Assembly (NCBI GenBank): GCA_003554115.1
Contig: PWFE01000007.1
Coordinates: 1-8,234 of the forward strand
Direction of reading: 5' to 3'
Length of the DNA: 8,234 nt
Origin: Haloferacaceae archaeon
Lineage (GTDB): Archaea > Halobacteriota > Halobacteria > Halobacteriales > Haloferacaceae
Part shown: positions 1-5,834 of the stretch, one piece after another
How positions within the stretch are numbered: position 1 is the stretch's first letter
Layout: every line of letters begins with the position of its first letter
Notes under the pieces: generated by a model
Seen by the model: the letters and a program-made list of their open reading frames with translations, nothing else
Database searches by the model: none
Told to the model about the DNA's origin: nothing
Made by a program: the position numbers and the translations under genes

Positions 1-773
1 AGTTCGACCACAACGCGTGGCTGAAACAGAAAGACCTCACACCGATTGAGACGGTCTTTCTGACCACGCTCGTCTATCTCGACCGCCGATTCCGCATCGT
101 TGATTACCTCGAACTGCTGGAAGACGCCTACTACAAGGTCAACCTCCAGATGCCGAAAAGCCACACTGAGCAGTACAACTTGGACAACAAGTTTTGGTAC
201 TGGTATCCGCTCTACTCACTCGGGTTTTTCTCGCTGTTAGCCTACATCGTCGCCGCCGTCACGGGCGCGCTGTTAGGGTTTTACTACTCGCCGTCGACGG
301 CGGGCGATCCGACAGCCGCCTACGCCTCGATGGAAGCGATTATGCGGGATCTGCAGTTCGGCTTCATGCTGCGGAGTATCCACCGCTGGGCCGCCCAGAT
401 CATGCTCGCGGCCGTGTTCCTGCACATGCTGCGTGTGTACTTCACCGGTTCGTACAAAGAGCCGCGTGAGCTCAACTGGTTGTTGGGTATCATCCTGATC
501 AGCCTCTCGATGGTCTTCGGGTACACAGGCTATCTGCTGCCGTGGAACCAGCTTGCCTTCTGGGCCGGCCAGATCGGCGTCGAGATGGCACTGGCAACCC
601 CAATTGTGGGTGAGTGGGCCGCCCAGTTACTGTTCGGTGGTTTCACCCTTGGTGAGGCAACGATTGTCAGAATGTACATCCTGCACGTGTTCATCCTGCC
701 GTTCGTGGTGACTGCACTGATCGCACTCCACATCGGCATTGTCTGGGTGCAGGGAATCGCAGAACCACACTGA
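1..773 (+). CDS. petB: Cytochrome b, N-terminal (b6-like) subunit of the quinol-oxidising bc complex, 5' end outside window
   Basis: This is the di-heme membrane subunit of a cytochrome bc-type complex, which oxidises menaquinol and passes electrons to the Rieske protein. The frame is open from base 3 with no stop, so the gene starts left of the window. The Met at 150 is internal: the 49 codons before it encode a coherent, hydrophilic extension (DLTPIETV, DYLELLEDAYYKVNLQ). Counting from Met150, transmembrane segments lie near 24-45, 80-97, 110-131 and 176-200. The four heme-ligand histidines are H78 and H92 (14 apart) and H179 and H194 (15 apart); the 14/15 pattern is b6-type, whereas bc1 has 14/14. 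PWNQ (131-134) matches the PWDQ/PWGQ quinone-site loop. The b6 cysteine that binds heme c(i) aligns with alanine here. The petD-like gene follows after 4 bases. A Rieske gene probably lies just upstream. Confidence 0.93.
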   Translation, partial: FDHNAWLKQKDLTPIETVFLTTLVYLDRRFRIVDYLELLEDAYYKVNLQMPKSHTEQYNLDNKFWYWYPLYSLGFFSLLAYIVAAVTGALLGFYYSPSTAGDPTAAYASMEAIMRDLQFGFMLRSIHRWAAQIMLAAVFLHMLRVYFTGSYKEPRELNWLLGIILISLSMVFGYTGYLLPWNQLAFWAGQIGVEMALATPIVGEWAAQLLFGGFTLGEATIVRMYILHVFILPFVVTALIALHIGIVWVQGIAEPH

Positions 774-777
774 TACA

Positions 778-1581
778 ATGAGCGACAACACACACACAAC
801 CGAAACCGAACCGGACGACTCCGAGCACGAATCAGATCTCCGATCTGATGGCGGCAAAGAGACGGGCATCGTCGCACCGGACGACGAAACGCCAACGTGG
901 AGCGAACGCAAAGAGCGTAAAGTCGGCCTCTCACGGTTGACCTACGAATATTTCGAACGCGCCCGGCGTGAAGACCAAGACCTCCGGACCGAATCCGACT
1001 ACGTCGAACGCGACGTATTGGGCTTTCCGACGTGGCCACACGAGATCATCCGCAACTCGGCGATCTCGCTGTTCTTCGTCGGGATGCTCATTTTGATCGC
1101 GGCCGCACTCCCGCCGCACTTCGGTGCTCCTGCGAACCCAAGTCAGACTCCCGAGATCATCCTGCCCGACTGGTATCTCTACTGGTCGTTCGGCCTGCTG
1201 CACCTCGATCCGATCAACCCCGGATTGGCCGTCCTTGACGGCGATAAGCTGATGTCTGACGAGCTGTACGGCGTGCTCGCGAACGTCGTCGTTGTCGGTG
1301 CGATTGCAGTCGTTCCGTTCCTCAACAAGGGGAGTGCCCGTCGACCGGTTGAAGAGCCATTTTGGGCGTCGATTGGTGTCGGCGGCGCGGTGTTCTCGCT
1401 TACTATCTCTGCGCTGGCAATCCAGAACCTGATTCCGATTCCGCTGGATCTGCTGGTGAACATGGTGTTCGTCCTGCCGTTGGTCAGCGGGGTGATCGCG
1501 TATGCCATTCTCAAAACAATGCGTGAAGGCTACATGTACGGGCTCAACCGCCGGTACTACATGCTCCGGCCGCCGAAATAG
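778..1581 (+). CDS. petD: Cytochrome b, C-terminal subunit (subunit IV-like) of the bc complex
   Basis: This 267-residue protein supplies the second half of cytochrome b and, with its neighbour, forms the quinol-oxidation site. Residues 1-90 are hydrophilic, with an acidic stretch rich in Asp, Glu and Thr at 1-40 and a basic patch at 43-48; they presumably lie in the cytoplasm. Hydrophobic segments are near 93-112, 163-182, 196-216 and 224-246. The quinol-site motif PEWY appears as PDWY at 130-133, in the loop after the first helix. Three helices follow the motif, as in bc1 cytochrome b; plant and cyanobacterial subunit IV has two. I chose the ATG at 778, four bases after the upstream stop. 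An in-frame TTG at 739 would overlap the previous gene and adds no family-like sequence. Co-transcription with the upstream gene is likely. Confidence 0.92.
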   Translation: MSDNTHTTETEPDDSEHESDLRSDGGKETGIVAPDDETPTWSERKERKVGLSRLTYEYFERARREDQDLRTESDYVERDVLGFPTWPHEIIRNSAISLFFVGMLILIAAALPPHFGAPANPSQTPEIILPDWYLYWSFGLLHLDPINPGLAVLDGDKLMSDELYGVLANVVVVGAIAVVPFLNKGSARRPVEEPFWASIGVGGAVFSLTISALAIQNLIPIPLDLLVNMVFVLPLVSGVIAYAILKTMREGYMYGLNRRYYMLRPPK

Positions 1582-1593
1582 CCGAACCACCGG

Positions 1594-1602
1594 ATAATTA
1601 TA
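1594..1602 (+). promoter_or_regulatory. TATA-like box for the 1625 gene
   Basis: The AT-only stretch ataattata is centred about 27 bases before the ATG at 1625. This is the archaeal TATA spacing for transcription that begins at, or within a base or two of, the start codon (leaderless mRNA). It suggests the two small membrane genes can be transcribed separately from petB-petD. The assignment is inferred from spacing and base composition only. Confidence 0.5.
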
Positions 1603-1624
1603 CGGCGCGGCACGTTGTTTTTGT

Positions 1625-2056
1625 ATGAGCGATTCTCGGACCGTCGACGGCGACGACGGCACGCCCACAACCCACACTGAGTCAGCTTCCACGCCGACTG
1701 AGCCGACTGCGGGCGCAGCACCGAGCAGTGGTCGACGCGATGTCGTTGTCCCGATGCGACTGTATAAGACGATCACCGTATTTTCGACACTGATTGCCGC
1801 ACTGAGCATTCTGCTCGGCTTCATTTTGTTAGATGCAGCGACACTCGAAGTCAGCATGCTCCGTGGGGTAATTGTCGCCGCAATCGGACTCGTTGGTGTG
1901 ACACCCGACCAGAGCCTGCTGAGTGGGCTACTCGGTGTGGCTGGGTTGAGCCTGATGGCGCTTGGATCGGGTGTGTTCATCCTCAGTAGCCGGTTCCGTG
2001 CTGCTGGAATGGGAAACGCTCAAGAGGACGCCGACGAACAGTCGACTAATGGCTGA
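1625..2056 (+). CDS. Small haloarchaeal membrane protein linked to the bc complex (resembles DUF7315)
   Basis: This 143-residue protein has no known biochemical function. Residues 1-38 are hydrophilic and rich in Thr, Ser, Asp and Pro, likely disordered. A conserved-looking core starts at VVPMRLYKT (41-49) and is followed by hydrophobic helices near 49-69 and 99-121, with a weaker hydrophobic stretch at 78-92. The C-terminal tail (123-143) is polar and acidic. From memory it resembles the haloarchaeal family DUF7315, which sits next to the cytochrome bc genes; that name needs a profile search. The ATG is preferred because a TATA-like box lies about 27 bases upstream. The end overlaps the next gene by 8 bases, so the two are probably translationally coupled. 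A role as an accessory or assembly subunit of the bc complex is inference from position. Confidence 0.82.
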   Translation: MSDSRTVDGDDGTPTTHTESASTPTEPTAGAAPSSGRRDVVVPMRLYKTITVFSTLIAALSILLGFILLDAATLEVSMLRGVIVAAIGLVGVTPDQSLLSGLLGVAGLSLMALGSGVFILSSRFRAAGMGNAQEDADEQSTNG

Positions 2057-2324
2057 TGAGTTCATGAAAGGGTTCGGCATCCTCTGTGGTGCCGGGCTCG
2101 TCTGGATGACGCTGGCGTCATGGTATCAGACGCCTGATTTTTATATTACCAACCAGCTGATCGCACCAGTGGCCGAACCCGAAAGCGTCTTCGATGTGAT
2201 TGCGATCTTCATGATCGACATCTTCCTGTGGACGGCCATTCTTGGCGCACTGGCGTTTTGGGTGCTGATTCCGGTCGGCACAGAACTGGTTCGCTCGCTA
2301 GAAGAACGCCGCGAATCGAGCTAA
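2049..2324 (+). CDS. Small haloarchaeal membrane protein, bc-complex neighbour (resembles DUF7314)
   Basis: This 91-residue protein has two hydrophobic segments, near 8-25 and 48-76, separated by a loop containing WYQTPDFY (25-32), and a short charged C-terminus (ELVRSLEERRESS). No catalytic or metal-binding motif is visible. The ATG at 2049 is chosen because it overlaps the upstream stop in the arrangement ATGGCTGA, typical of coupled genes. A longer in-frame reading from 1962 would lie entirely inside the upstream gene. From memory it resembles the haloarchaeal family DUF7314. Gene order suggests it acts with the 1625 gene product and the cytochrome b subunits, but nothing in the sequence shows a specific role. 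Confidence 0.8.
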   Translation: MADEFMKGFGILCGAGLVWMTLASWYQTPDFYITNQLIAPVAEPESVFDVIAIFMIDIFLWTAILGALAFWVLIPVGTELVRSLEERRESS

Positions 2325-2330
2325 GCCTCG

Positions 2331-2340
2331 GATTTTTTGG
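2331..2340 (+). terminator. T-tract terminator candidate after the bc cluster
   Basis: Six consecutive T (2333-2338) begin 9 bases after the TAA of the 2049 gene. Archaeal termination commonly occurs at T-rich stretches without a strong hairpin, so this is a candidate end of the respiratory transcript. Confidence 0.4.
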
Positions 2341-2416
2341 AGTCGCTGTTCCGGGTTTCGGTGAGTACAGTCGCTGTTTCGGCTTTTGATGAGTACAGTC
2401 GCTGTTTGAGCCAATC
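2341..2416 (+). repeat. Degenerate 28-base direct tandem repeat, about 2.5 units
   Basis: The unit beginning agtcgctgtt starts at 2341, 2369 and 2397, exactly 28 bases apart. Units 1 and 2 agree at 24 of 28 positions by my count. Unit 3 keeps the first 11 bases and then diverges. The best-conserved block, gagtacagtcgctgttt, occurs at 2363-2379 and 2391-2407. The same string pattern ctcgg-T-rich-gg just before 2341 suggests an older, shorter unit. There are no unique spacers, so it is not a CRISPR array. Confidence 0.75.
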
Positions 2417-2436
2417 GGCTGTTGAGGGTCGTCCGT

Positions 2437-2494
2437 CTGTAGTCGACGACATGGCACTTCTCGGCCGGACGCTGTGGTCGTCTGTCGACTACAG
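2437..2494. repeat. Inverted repeat able to form a long-loop hairpin
   Basis: The 11-base arm ctgtagtcgac at 2437-2447 is exactly complementary to gtcgactacag at 2484-2494. Three more pairs (2448-2450 with 2480-2482) are possible if T2483 is bulged. The loop is about 29-36 bases. No T-tract follows it on either strand, so it is not a typical terminator. It could be a structured RNA element or a scar of a lost mobile element. Confidence 0.6.
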
Positions 2495-2736
2495 GTGGGA
2501 AACTCACAGCGAGCGTTGTCGGTAGTCTGGTAAGCGACCAACAACACAGTTGCGACGACACCGACAGGCTCCCCCTGTCCGGGCTATTGAGCTATCGGTC
2601 GCCGTCTGTGTGTTTTGTGGCAACTGTAGCACTTACTGAACCTTCTGGACGTGGAGAAACGCCACCAATCGGGCTCTGCGCTGTTGCTGGTGGTATGGTT
2701 GTGGGCAGTCTCGTCCGGTTGACAACCACACTGTGG

Positions 2737-2743
2737 CAAAAAG
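2737..2743 (-). terminator. T-tract terminator candidate for the 2772-3209 gene
   Basis: Five A on the + strand (2738-2742) read as five T on the - strand, about 30 bases beyond the stop codon of the - strand membrane protein. A 7-base inverted repeat (tggttgt at 2696-2702, acaacca at 2722-2728) lies further downstream. It is weak evidence for transcript termination. Confidence 0.3.
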
Positions 2744-2771
2744 ACTCAACACCGGATCGGAAACTTGACGA

Positions 2772-3209
2772 TTAGAACAGCAGGTCGACGTACGGGCCGT
2801 ACAGCGGTGCCATCGCGTAGTACGAGGCATAGATGAGCGCCAACCCGAGCGAAAAGAGGGTCGCTTTCGGCCACTCCAACTGTAGGTCGTTGTCGGCTTC
2901 GACGCGCCGGCCTTCGAACTCGAAGATATCAGCGATGAACAACCCAATAATTGGCAGCATCATGATCATGCCGCTGATCGGCCGATACACGATGAACAGA
3001 AACCCGAGTGTGACGATACCCATCGTGACAAACGTGTTGAGCGGATGGCGCGTGACCTCTTCGCCAGCCTCGATCTGGCTCGCTTGCATGCGGTTTTCTA
3101 TGATGCGGGTACCGATATTTGCGATAACAAGCACTAAAAGTGCGATCGGGATGATCGGTCCGACGGTCTCGATCCAACCCAGCGGAACGAGAAACTGCAG
3201 TGTGTCCAT
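2772..3209 (-). CDS. Four-helix haloarchaeal membrane protein (resembles DUF7313)
   Basis: This 145-residue protein has hydrophobic helices near 17-36, 59-75, 78-95 and 115-135. The loop between the first two is charged (ENRMQASQIEAGEEVTRH, 38-55), and another charged loop (EFEGRRVEADND, 97-108) lies before the last helix. No signal peptide, heme-ligand pair or enzyme motif is evident. From memory it resembles the haloarchaeal family DUF7313, usually encoded next to the bc cluster together with the families of the two genes that converge on it here. The ATG at 3209 has a TATA-like sequence about 26 bases upstream, so it can have its own leaderless transcript, although co-transcription with the gene 42 bases upstream is also possible. 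Its function is unknown; membrane location is clear. Confidence 0.8.
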   Translation of the reverse strand: MDTLQFLVPLGWIETVGPIIPIALLVLVIANIGTRIIENRMQASQIEAGEEVTRHPLNTFVTMGIVTLGFLFIVYRPISGMIMMLPIIGLFIADIFEFEGRRVEADNDLQLEWPKATLFSLGLALIYASYYAMAPLYGPYVDLLF

Positions 3210-3230
3210 ACGTATGTGTGAGCAGACGAC

Positions 3231-3246
3231 TGTTTAGAGTTTTTCC
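3231..3246 (-). promoter_or_regulatory. BRE/TATA-like promoter for the 3209 gene
   Basis: On the - strand the sequence ggaaaaactctaaaca contains a purine-rich BRE-like part followed by a TATA-like ctctaaa centred about 26 bases from the ATG at 3209. The spacing fits a leaderless transcript. The TATA match is imperfect. Confidence 0.35.
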
Positions 3247-3251
3247 AATTG

Positions 3252-3938
3252 CTACGGCGAGCTCAGCCCCCGGCTGTCGACAATCGACAGCGGCGCTGCG
3301 GAGGTCACCTCAACGGTAAGTGGTCTCGCGCCGACAGCAAGGTGGGTTGTGTCTGCAAACACCGTCACACTGTCTTCGCGTTCGACGCGAACCGAAAGCG
3401 GTGGTTTCAGCACCCATGTGTCGGTGTGGGTCGCAAACGGGGCGATTGGGACGACTGCGACGCCGGTTGCAGGCTCCAGTTGGGGGCCGCCGGCAGCGCG
3501 CCCGTAGCCGCTACTGCCCAGCGGTGTGGCGACAACGACGCCGTCTGCCCGAAACGTCGCGTGCGGGCGGTCGCCGACTGAGACAGTGTACTCCGAGATG
3601 CGCGCTGGCTCGCTGGTCACGAGTGCGGTATCGAAGACGGCCGTTGTGCTAGCGTCTCCTGCAGTGACCGAAAGCGGTCTTACTTCGACGGTCGACGGCT
3701 CGGCTGGAAGCCGCTCGAAGACATCGACCAACTGCTCGCGGGATGGGCTCAACGGCGTCTCTACGCCGGCTGGAAGAATGGGCCGCGGTTCACTGCGGTT
3801 CGCACAGTCGGCCAGCGCGTCAGCTCCGATGGTGACGAGTAGATCGGCCTTCTCGCGGCTGACACACTCGATGGTATCGATGGCTGTGAGTTCGTCGACG
3901 ATGTCGTCGGCCGGAGTGCCGGCGAGTGCGATCTGCAT
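3252..3938 (-). CDS. Diverged NAD kinase-like protein
   Basis: This 228-residue protein resembles the ATP-NAD kinase family, which phosphorylates NAD to NADP, but is shorter and eroded. The best-preserved part is the C-terminal all-beta domain: ADGVVVATPLGSSGYGRAAG (131-150) matches the family's (D)GxxxSTPTGSTAYxxSAGG, followed by GVAVVPIAPFA (159-169), which matches the 'PI.P' strand. The N-terminal GGDGT loop aligns with GADAL (38-42), keeping only one Gly and the Asp. The Asn-Glu/Asp pair that follows in true kinases aligns around FDTA (102-105), so the Asn is missing. A Shine-Dalgarno-like gaggtga lies 7 bases before the ATG at 3938. The DUF420 gene is 58 bases upstream. It may be a second, specialised NAD kinase or a nucleotide-binding pseudoenzyme; the sequence does not settle which. 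Confidence 0.7.
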   Translation of the reverse strand: MQIALAGTPADDIVDELTAIDTIECVSREKADLLVTIGADALADCANRSEPRPILPAGVETPLSPSREQLVDVFERLPAEPSTVEVRPLSVTAGDASTTAVFDTALVTSEPARISEYTVSVGDRPHATFRADGVVVATPLGSSGYGRAAGGPQLEPATGVAVVPIAPFATHTDTWVLKPPLSVRVEREDSVTVFADTTHLAVGARPLTVEVTSAAPLSIVDSRGLSSP

Positions 3939-3945
3939 CTGTCAG

Positions 3946-3952
3946 TCACCTC
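3946..3952 (-). promoter_or_regulatory. Shine-Dalgarno site for the NAD kinase-like gene
   Basis: On the - strand gaggtga ends 7 bases before the ATG at 3938 and complements the 3' end of 16S rRNA. Most starts in this window have no such site. Its presence supports translation from a transcript that begins upstream, in or before the DUF420 gene. Confidence 0.6.
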
Positions 3953-3996
3953 GGTGTCGACGAGCCGAAACCGATAATGTTCGTTGTCTCTGCATC

Positions 3997-4620
3997 TCAG
4001 GCCGCCACGAACTCCCAAGCGTACAGATGGTTTAACATGAGGTATGTGACCACACCAAGCACTAATGATAGAATCCACGTGCTGGCGGCGATACGGCCGA
4101 TCCGTTTGTGTGCGGTCTGGGTCCGAAGCTGTTCGGGCGTATGTGTCAGTCCCAACATGAGTGCGTACAACACCAGCGGGACGGCCAGAATGGACAGTAG
4201 AATGTGAATCGCCAACATGAGCAGATAAGCTGGAACGATCCACTCAAACAGCGGCACCCAGCTGTAGGAGGACTCGAGAACGAACTCCTTGGTGCCGCCG
4301 CCGGCCACCCGTGGGACGTACATCGCCAGAAAGATCAAAATTAGAACAAAGGAGCTGATCATCGCCGCGGCGTGTTTTTTCACCGCACCGGTTCGGATCC
4401 AGTACCAGCCCGCACAGAGCAGCACCACGGTCACTGAGTTGACCAGCGCGATTGCATCGCCCAGAATATTGACTGCTCGGAGGTCGAGTCGTGGAAACAG
4501 TGCCTGAAATGACGGCACGACAAACGCACCGACGACAACGACGTAGCCGACAACTGACAACACCGCTGTCGCCGCTTTCGGATGGTCGCCAACCGGCCCC
4601 TCAACCAACGGAGTATCCAT
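3997..4620 (-). CDS. DUF420 membrane protein (CtaM/YozB family, possible oxidase assembly factor)
   Basis: This 207-residue integral membrane protein belongs to the DUF420 family, whose Bacillus member YozB (CtaM) is needed to make active heme-copper oxidase. Five hydrophobic segments are visible, near 17-39, 55-75, 86-104, 128-155 and 176-198. Family-type histidines lie at KKHAAAM (H83), AIHILLS (H139), THKR-like TAHKRIGRIA (H171) and NHLY (H198). Such histidines at helix ends could bind metal or heme, but that is inference. I prefer the ATG at 4620 to an in-frame GTG at 4635 because the protein then starts just before the first helix and a weak TATA-like sequence sits about 26 bases upstream. 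It lies between egsA and the NAD kinase-like gene on the same strand, near the bc genes, which fits a role in respiratory-complex biogenesis. Confidence 0.82.
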   Translation of the reverse strand: MDTPLVEGPVGDHPKAATAVLSVVGYVVVVGAFVVPSFQALFPRLDLRAVNILGDAIALVNSVTVVLLCAGWYWIRTGAVKKHAAAMISSFVLILIFLAMYVPRVAGGGTKEFVLESSYSWVPLFEWIVPAYLLMLAIHILLSILAVPLVLYALMLGLTHTPEQLRTQTAHKRIGRIAASTWILSLVLGVVTYLMLNHLYAWEFVAA

Positions 4621-4639
4621 ACTAACCAGTCGCACTACG

Positions 4640-4656
4640 AGCCTATCGGTCTTCGG
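4640..4656 (-). promoter_or_regulatory. Weak BRE/TATA-like promoter for the DUF420 gene
   Basis: On the - strand ccgaagaccgatagg places a purine-rich BRE-like element before a weak TATA-like cgatag, centred about 25 bases from the ATG at 4620. The spacing is right but the base match is poor, and read-through from egsA is an alternative. Confidence 0.3.
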
Positions 4657-4674
4657 ATTTCGCTCGCCTGCTAC

Positions 4675-5730
4675 TCACTCGCGGTCGACGACACCGGTGA
4701 CTACCGCTGTCTCATATGCCGCCTCAAGGCTGACACCACTGCCGAGAATCGTGTAGCGATCTCGAATCTCGTGGGCCGTCGTCATCGCTTCAAGCAGGTC
4801 GTCGTCACTAATCTCGAGTTCGGCGGCCGTGGTTGGCGCGCCGATCTGCGCGAGTGCGTCACGAATCGCCCGCCACCGCCCGCCGTTGCCGCTGTGGAGA
4901 TACTCGGTCAGAATCGAGGCAACACCGACTTGGTGGCCGTGCAGGGCTTGGCCGGGGGCGATCCGGTCGAGTTGGTGCGAAATCAGATGTTCGGCTCCCG
5001 AGGCTGGCCGCGAACTCCCCGCAATCGACATTGCTACTCCTGAGGAGACGAGGGCTTTGACGACGATCCAGGCGGACTCTTCGAGGTTCGGGCGGATCGA
5101 GTCGGCGTTGTCGACCAACATTTCGGCAGTCATCTCCGAGAGCGCGCCGGCGTACTCGGAGTACTCGACGTTTTTCAGTCGGTTGGCGAGTCGCCAGTCT
5201 TGGACGGCGGTGTAGTTCGAGATGATATCGGCACAGCCGGCAGTCGTCAGCTCCCAGGGGGCCTGGGCCATGATTTCGGTGTCGGCCAGCACGGCGAGTG
5301 GTGGGTCAGCGGCGACGCTGTGTCGACTGTCGCCGTCGGGGACCGAGCCACGACCTGAGACGATGCCGTCGTGGCTGGCGGCCGTCGGAACGGAGACGAG
5401 CCCACAGTTGAGCTCGTCGGCAGCCATTTTGGCGATGTCGATGGGTTTGCCGCCGCCGAGGCCGATCAGATAGTCGGCATCAAAGCGATGGGCTGCCTCG
5501 TTGACGCGCTCGATGGAGGCGAAGCTCGCCTCTTCGACGACGATCGTCTCGGCTTCGGGAACCTGCCGGCGAACCCGGTCGCCAGCCAACTCGTTAGGGG
5601 TCGGACTCGTGATAACCAACGGCTCGCCGGCCAGATGGAGGTCATCGATTGTGGCTCCCAACTCGTCGACGACGCCGTGGCCGACAACGACGTTGCGGGG
5701 GAGCTTGATCCACGTCGACTTTTCGAACAT
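4675..5730 (-). CDS. egsA: Glycerol-1-phosphate dehydrogenase [NAD(P)+]
   Basis: This 351-residue cytoplasmic enzyme reduces dihydroxyacetone phosphate to sn-glycerol-1-phosphate, the backbone of archaeal ether lipids (EC 1.1.1.261). It is a zinc-dependent member of the iron-alcohol/glycerol dehydrogenase fold. The N-terminal part holds the nucleotide-binding loop GGGKPIDIAK (92-101) and the SVPTAASHDG motif (113-122). The C-terminal helical part holds the probable zinc ligands D168 (in GCADIISN), H248 (in SGAEHLISH) and H266 (in LHGHQVG). The 18-residue spacing of the two histidines equals that in bacterial glycerol dehydrogenases. Length is normal for the family and no key residue is missing. 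The ATG at 5730 is supported by a TATA-like box about 26 bases upstream, implying a leaderless mRNA. The DUF420 gene starts 54 bases downstream on the same strand. Confidence 0.95.
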   Translation of the reverse strand: MFEKSTWIKLPRNVVVGHGVVDELGATIDDLHLAGEPLVITSPTPNELAGDRVRRQVPEAETIVVEEASFASIERVNEAAHRFDADYLIGLGGGKPIDIAKMAADELNCGLVSVPTAASHDGIVSGRGSVPDGDSRHSVAADPPLAVLADTEIMAQAPWELTTAGCADIISNYTAVQDWRLANRLKNVEYSEYAGALSEMTAEMLVDNADSIRPNLEESAWIVVKALVSSGVAMSIAGSSRPASGAEHLISHQLDRIAPGQALHGHQVGVASILTEYLHSGNGGRWRAIRDALAQIGAPTTAAELEISDDDLLEAMTTAHEIRDRYTILGSGVSLEAAYETAVVTGVVDRE

Positions 5731-5750
5731 ACTCGGCTAATTGGGGGCCC

Positions 5751-5766
5751 GCATAAAATTGTTTGG
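5751..5766 (-). promoter_or_regulatory. BRE/TATA promoter of egsA
   Basis: On the - strand ccaaacaattttatgc gives an AT-rich TATA-like box (aattttat) preceded by a purine/C-rich BRE-like part. It is centred about 26 bases before the egsA ATG at 5730, as expected for leaderless transcription. Confidence 0.55.
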
Positions 5767-5804
5767 CGTCGGTGCGTCGGCTTTCGACCGCTCGCTGCAT
5801 CATC

Positions 5805-5817
5805 GTTATTGTTTATC
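5805..5817 (+). promoter_or_regulatory. TATA-like promoter of the 59-residue membrane protein gene
   Basis: The sequence gttattgtttatc is AT-rich and centred about 24-26 bases before the ATG at 5835. It forms a divergent promoter pair with egsA; the two boxes are about 40 bases apart. Confidence 0.5.
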
Positions 5818-5834
5818 AGCTGTTAGTATCCGTC

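Larger units (their letters stand above)
2325..2771. other. 447-base gene-free region between converging transcription units
   Basis: This stretch lies between the 3' ends of the 2049 gene (+) and the 2772 gene (-). Two 62-codon open frames (2337-2525 and 2587-2775) start with TTG, show no recognisable motif and lack the acidic composition of the neighbouring proteins, so I do not call them genes. The region contains a T-tract right after the + strand stop, three degenerate 28-base repeats, an 11-base inverted repeat with a 36-base loop, and an A-tract that would be a T-tract for the - strand gene. It is longer than two terminators need, so a small RNA or the remains of a decayed gene are possible. 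Confidence 0.6.

Noticed and set aside
150..152. Met codon as the start of cytochrome b
   Set aside because: The frame stays open to the left edge and the 49 upstream codons encode a coherent extension, so the Met is internal.
739..777. TTG start 13 codons upstream of the petD-like ATG
   Set aside because: It lies inside the petB-like gene in another frame and adds no protein-like sequence; the ATG at 778 follows the stop by 4 bases.
931..1980. 349-codon open frame on the - strand
   Set aside because: It runs antisense through the petD-like gene and the 1625 gene. Its Arg/Gln-rich composition is that of an antisense shadow in GC-rich DNA.
2341..2416. CRISPR array
   Set aside because: The repeats are contiguous at 28 bases, degenerate, and have no unique spacers; no cas gene is present.
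2563..2579. Hairpin gacagg-ctccc-cctgtc as an intrinsic terminator
   Set aside because: Only 6 pairs and no T-tract on either side; chance is likely.
2337..2775. Two 62-codon open frames (2337-2525, 2587-2775)
   Set aside because: TTG starts, no motif, the first overlaps the tandem repeat, and composition is unlike the acidic or membrane proteins around them.
4618..4635. GTG start at 4635 for the DUF420 gene
   Set aside because: The ATG at 4620 places the protein start right before the first helix and fits the TATA-like spacing better.
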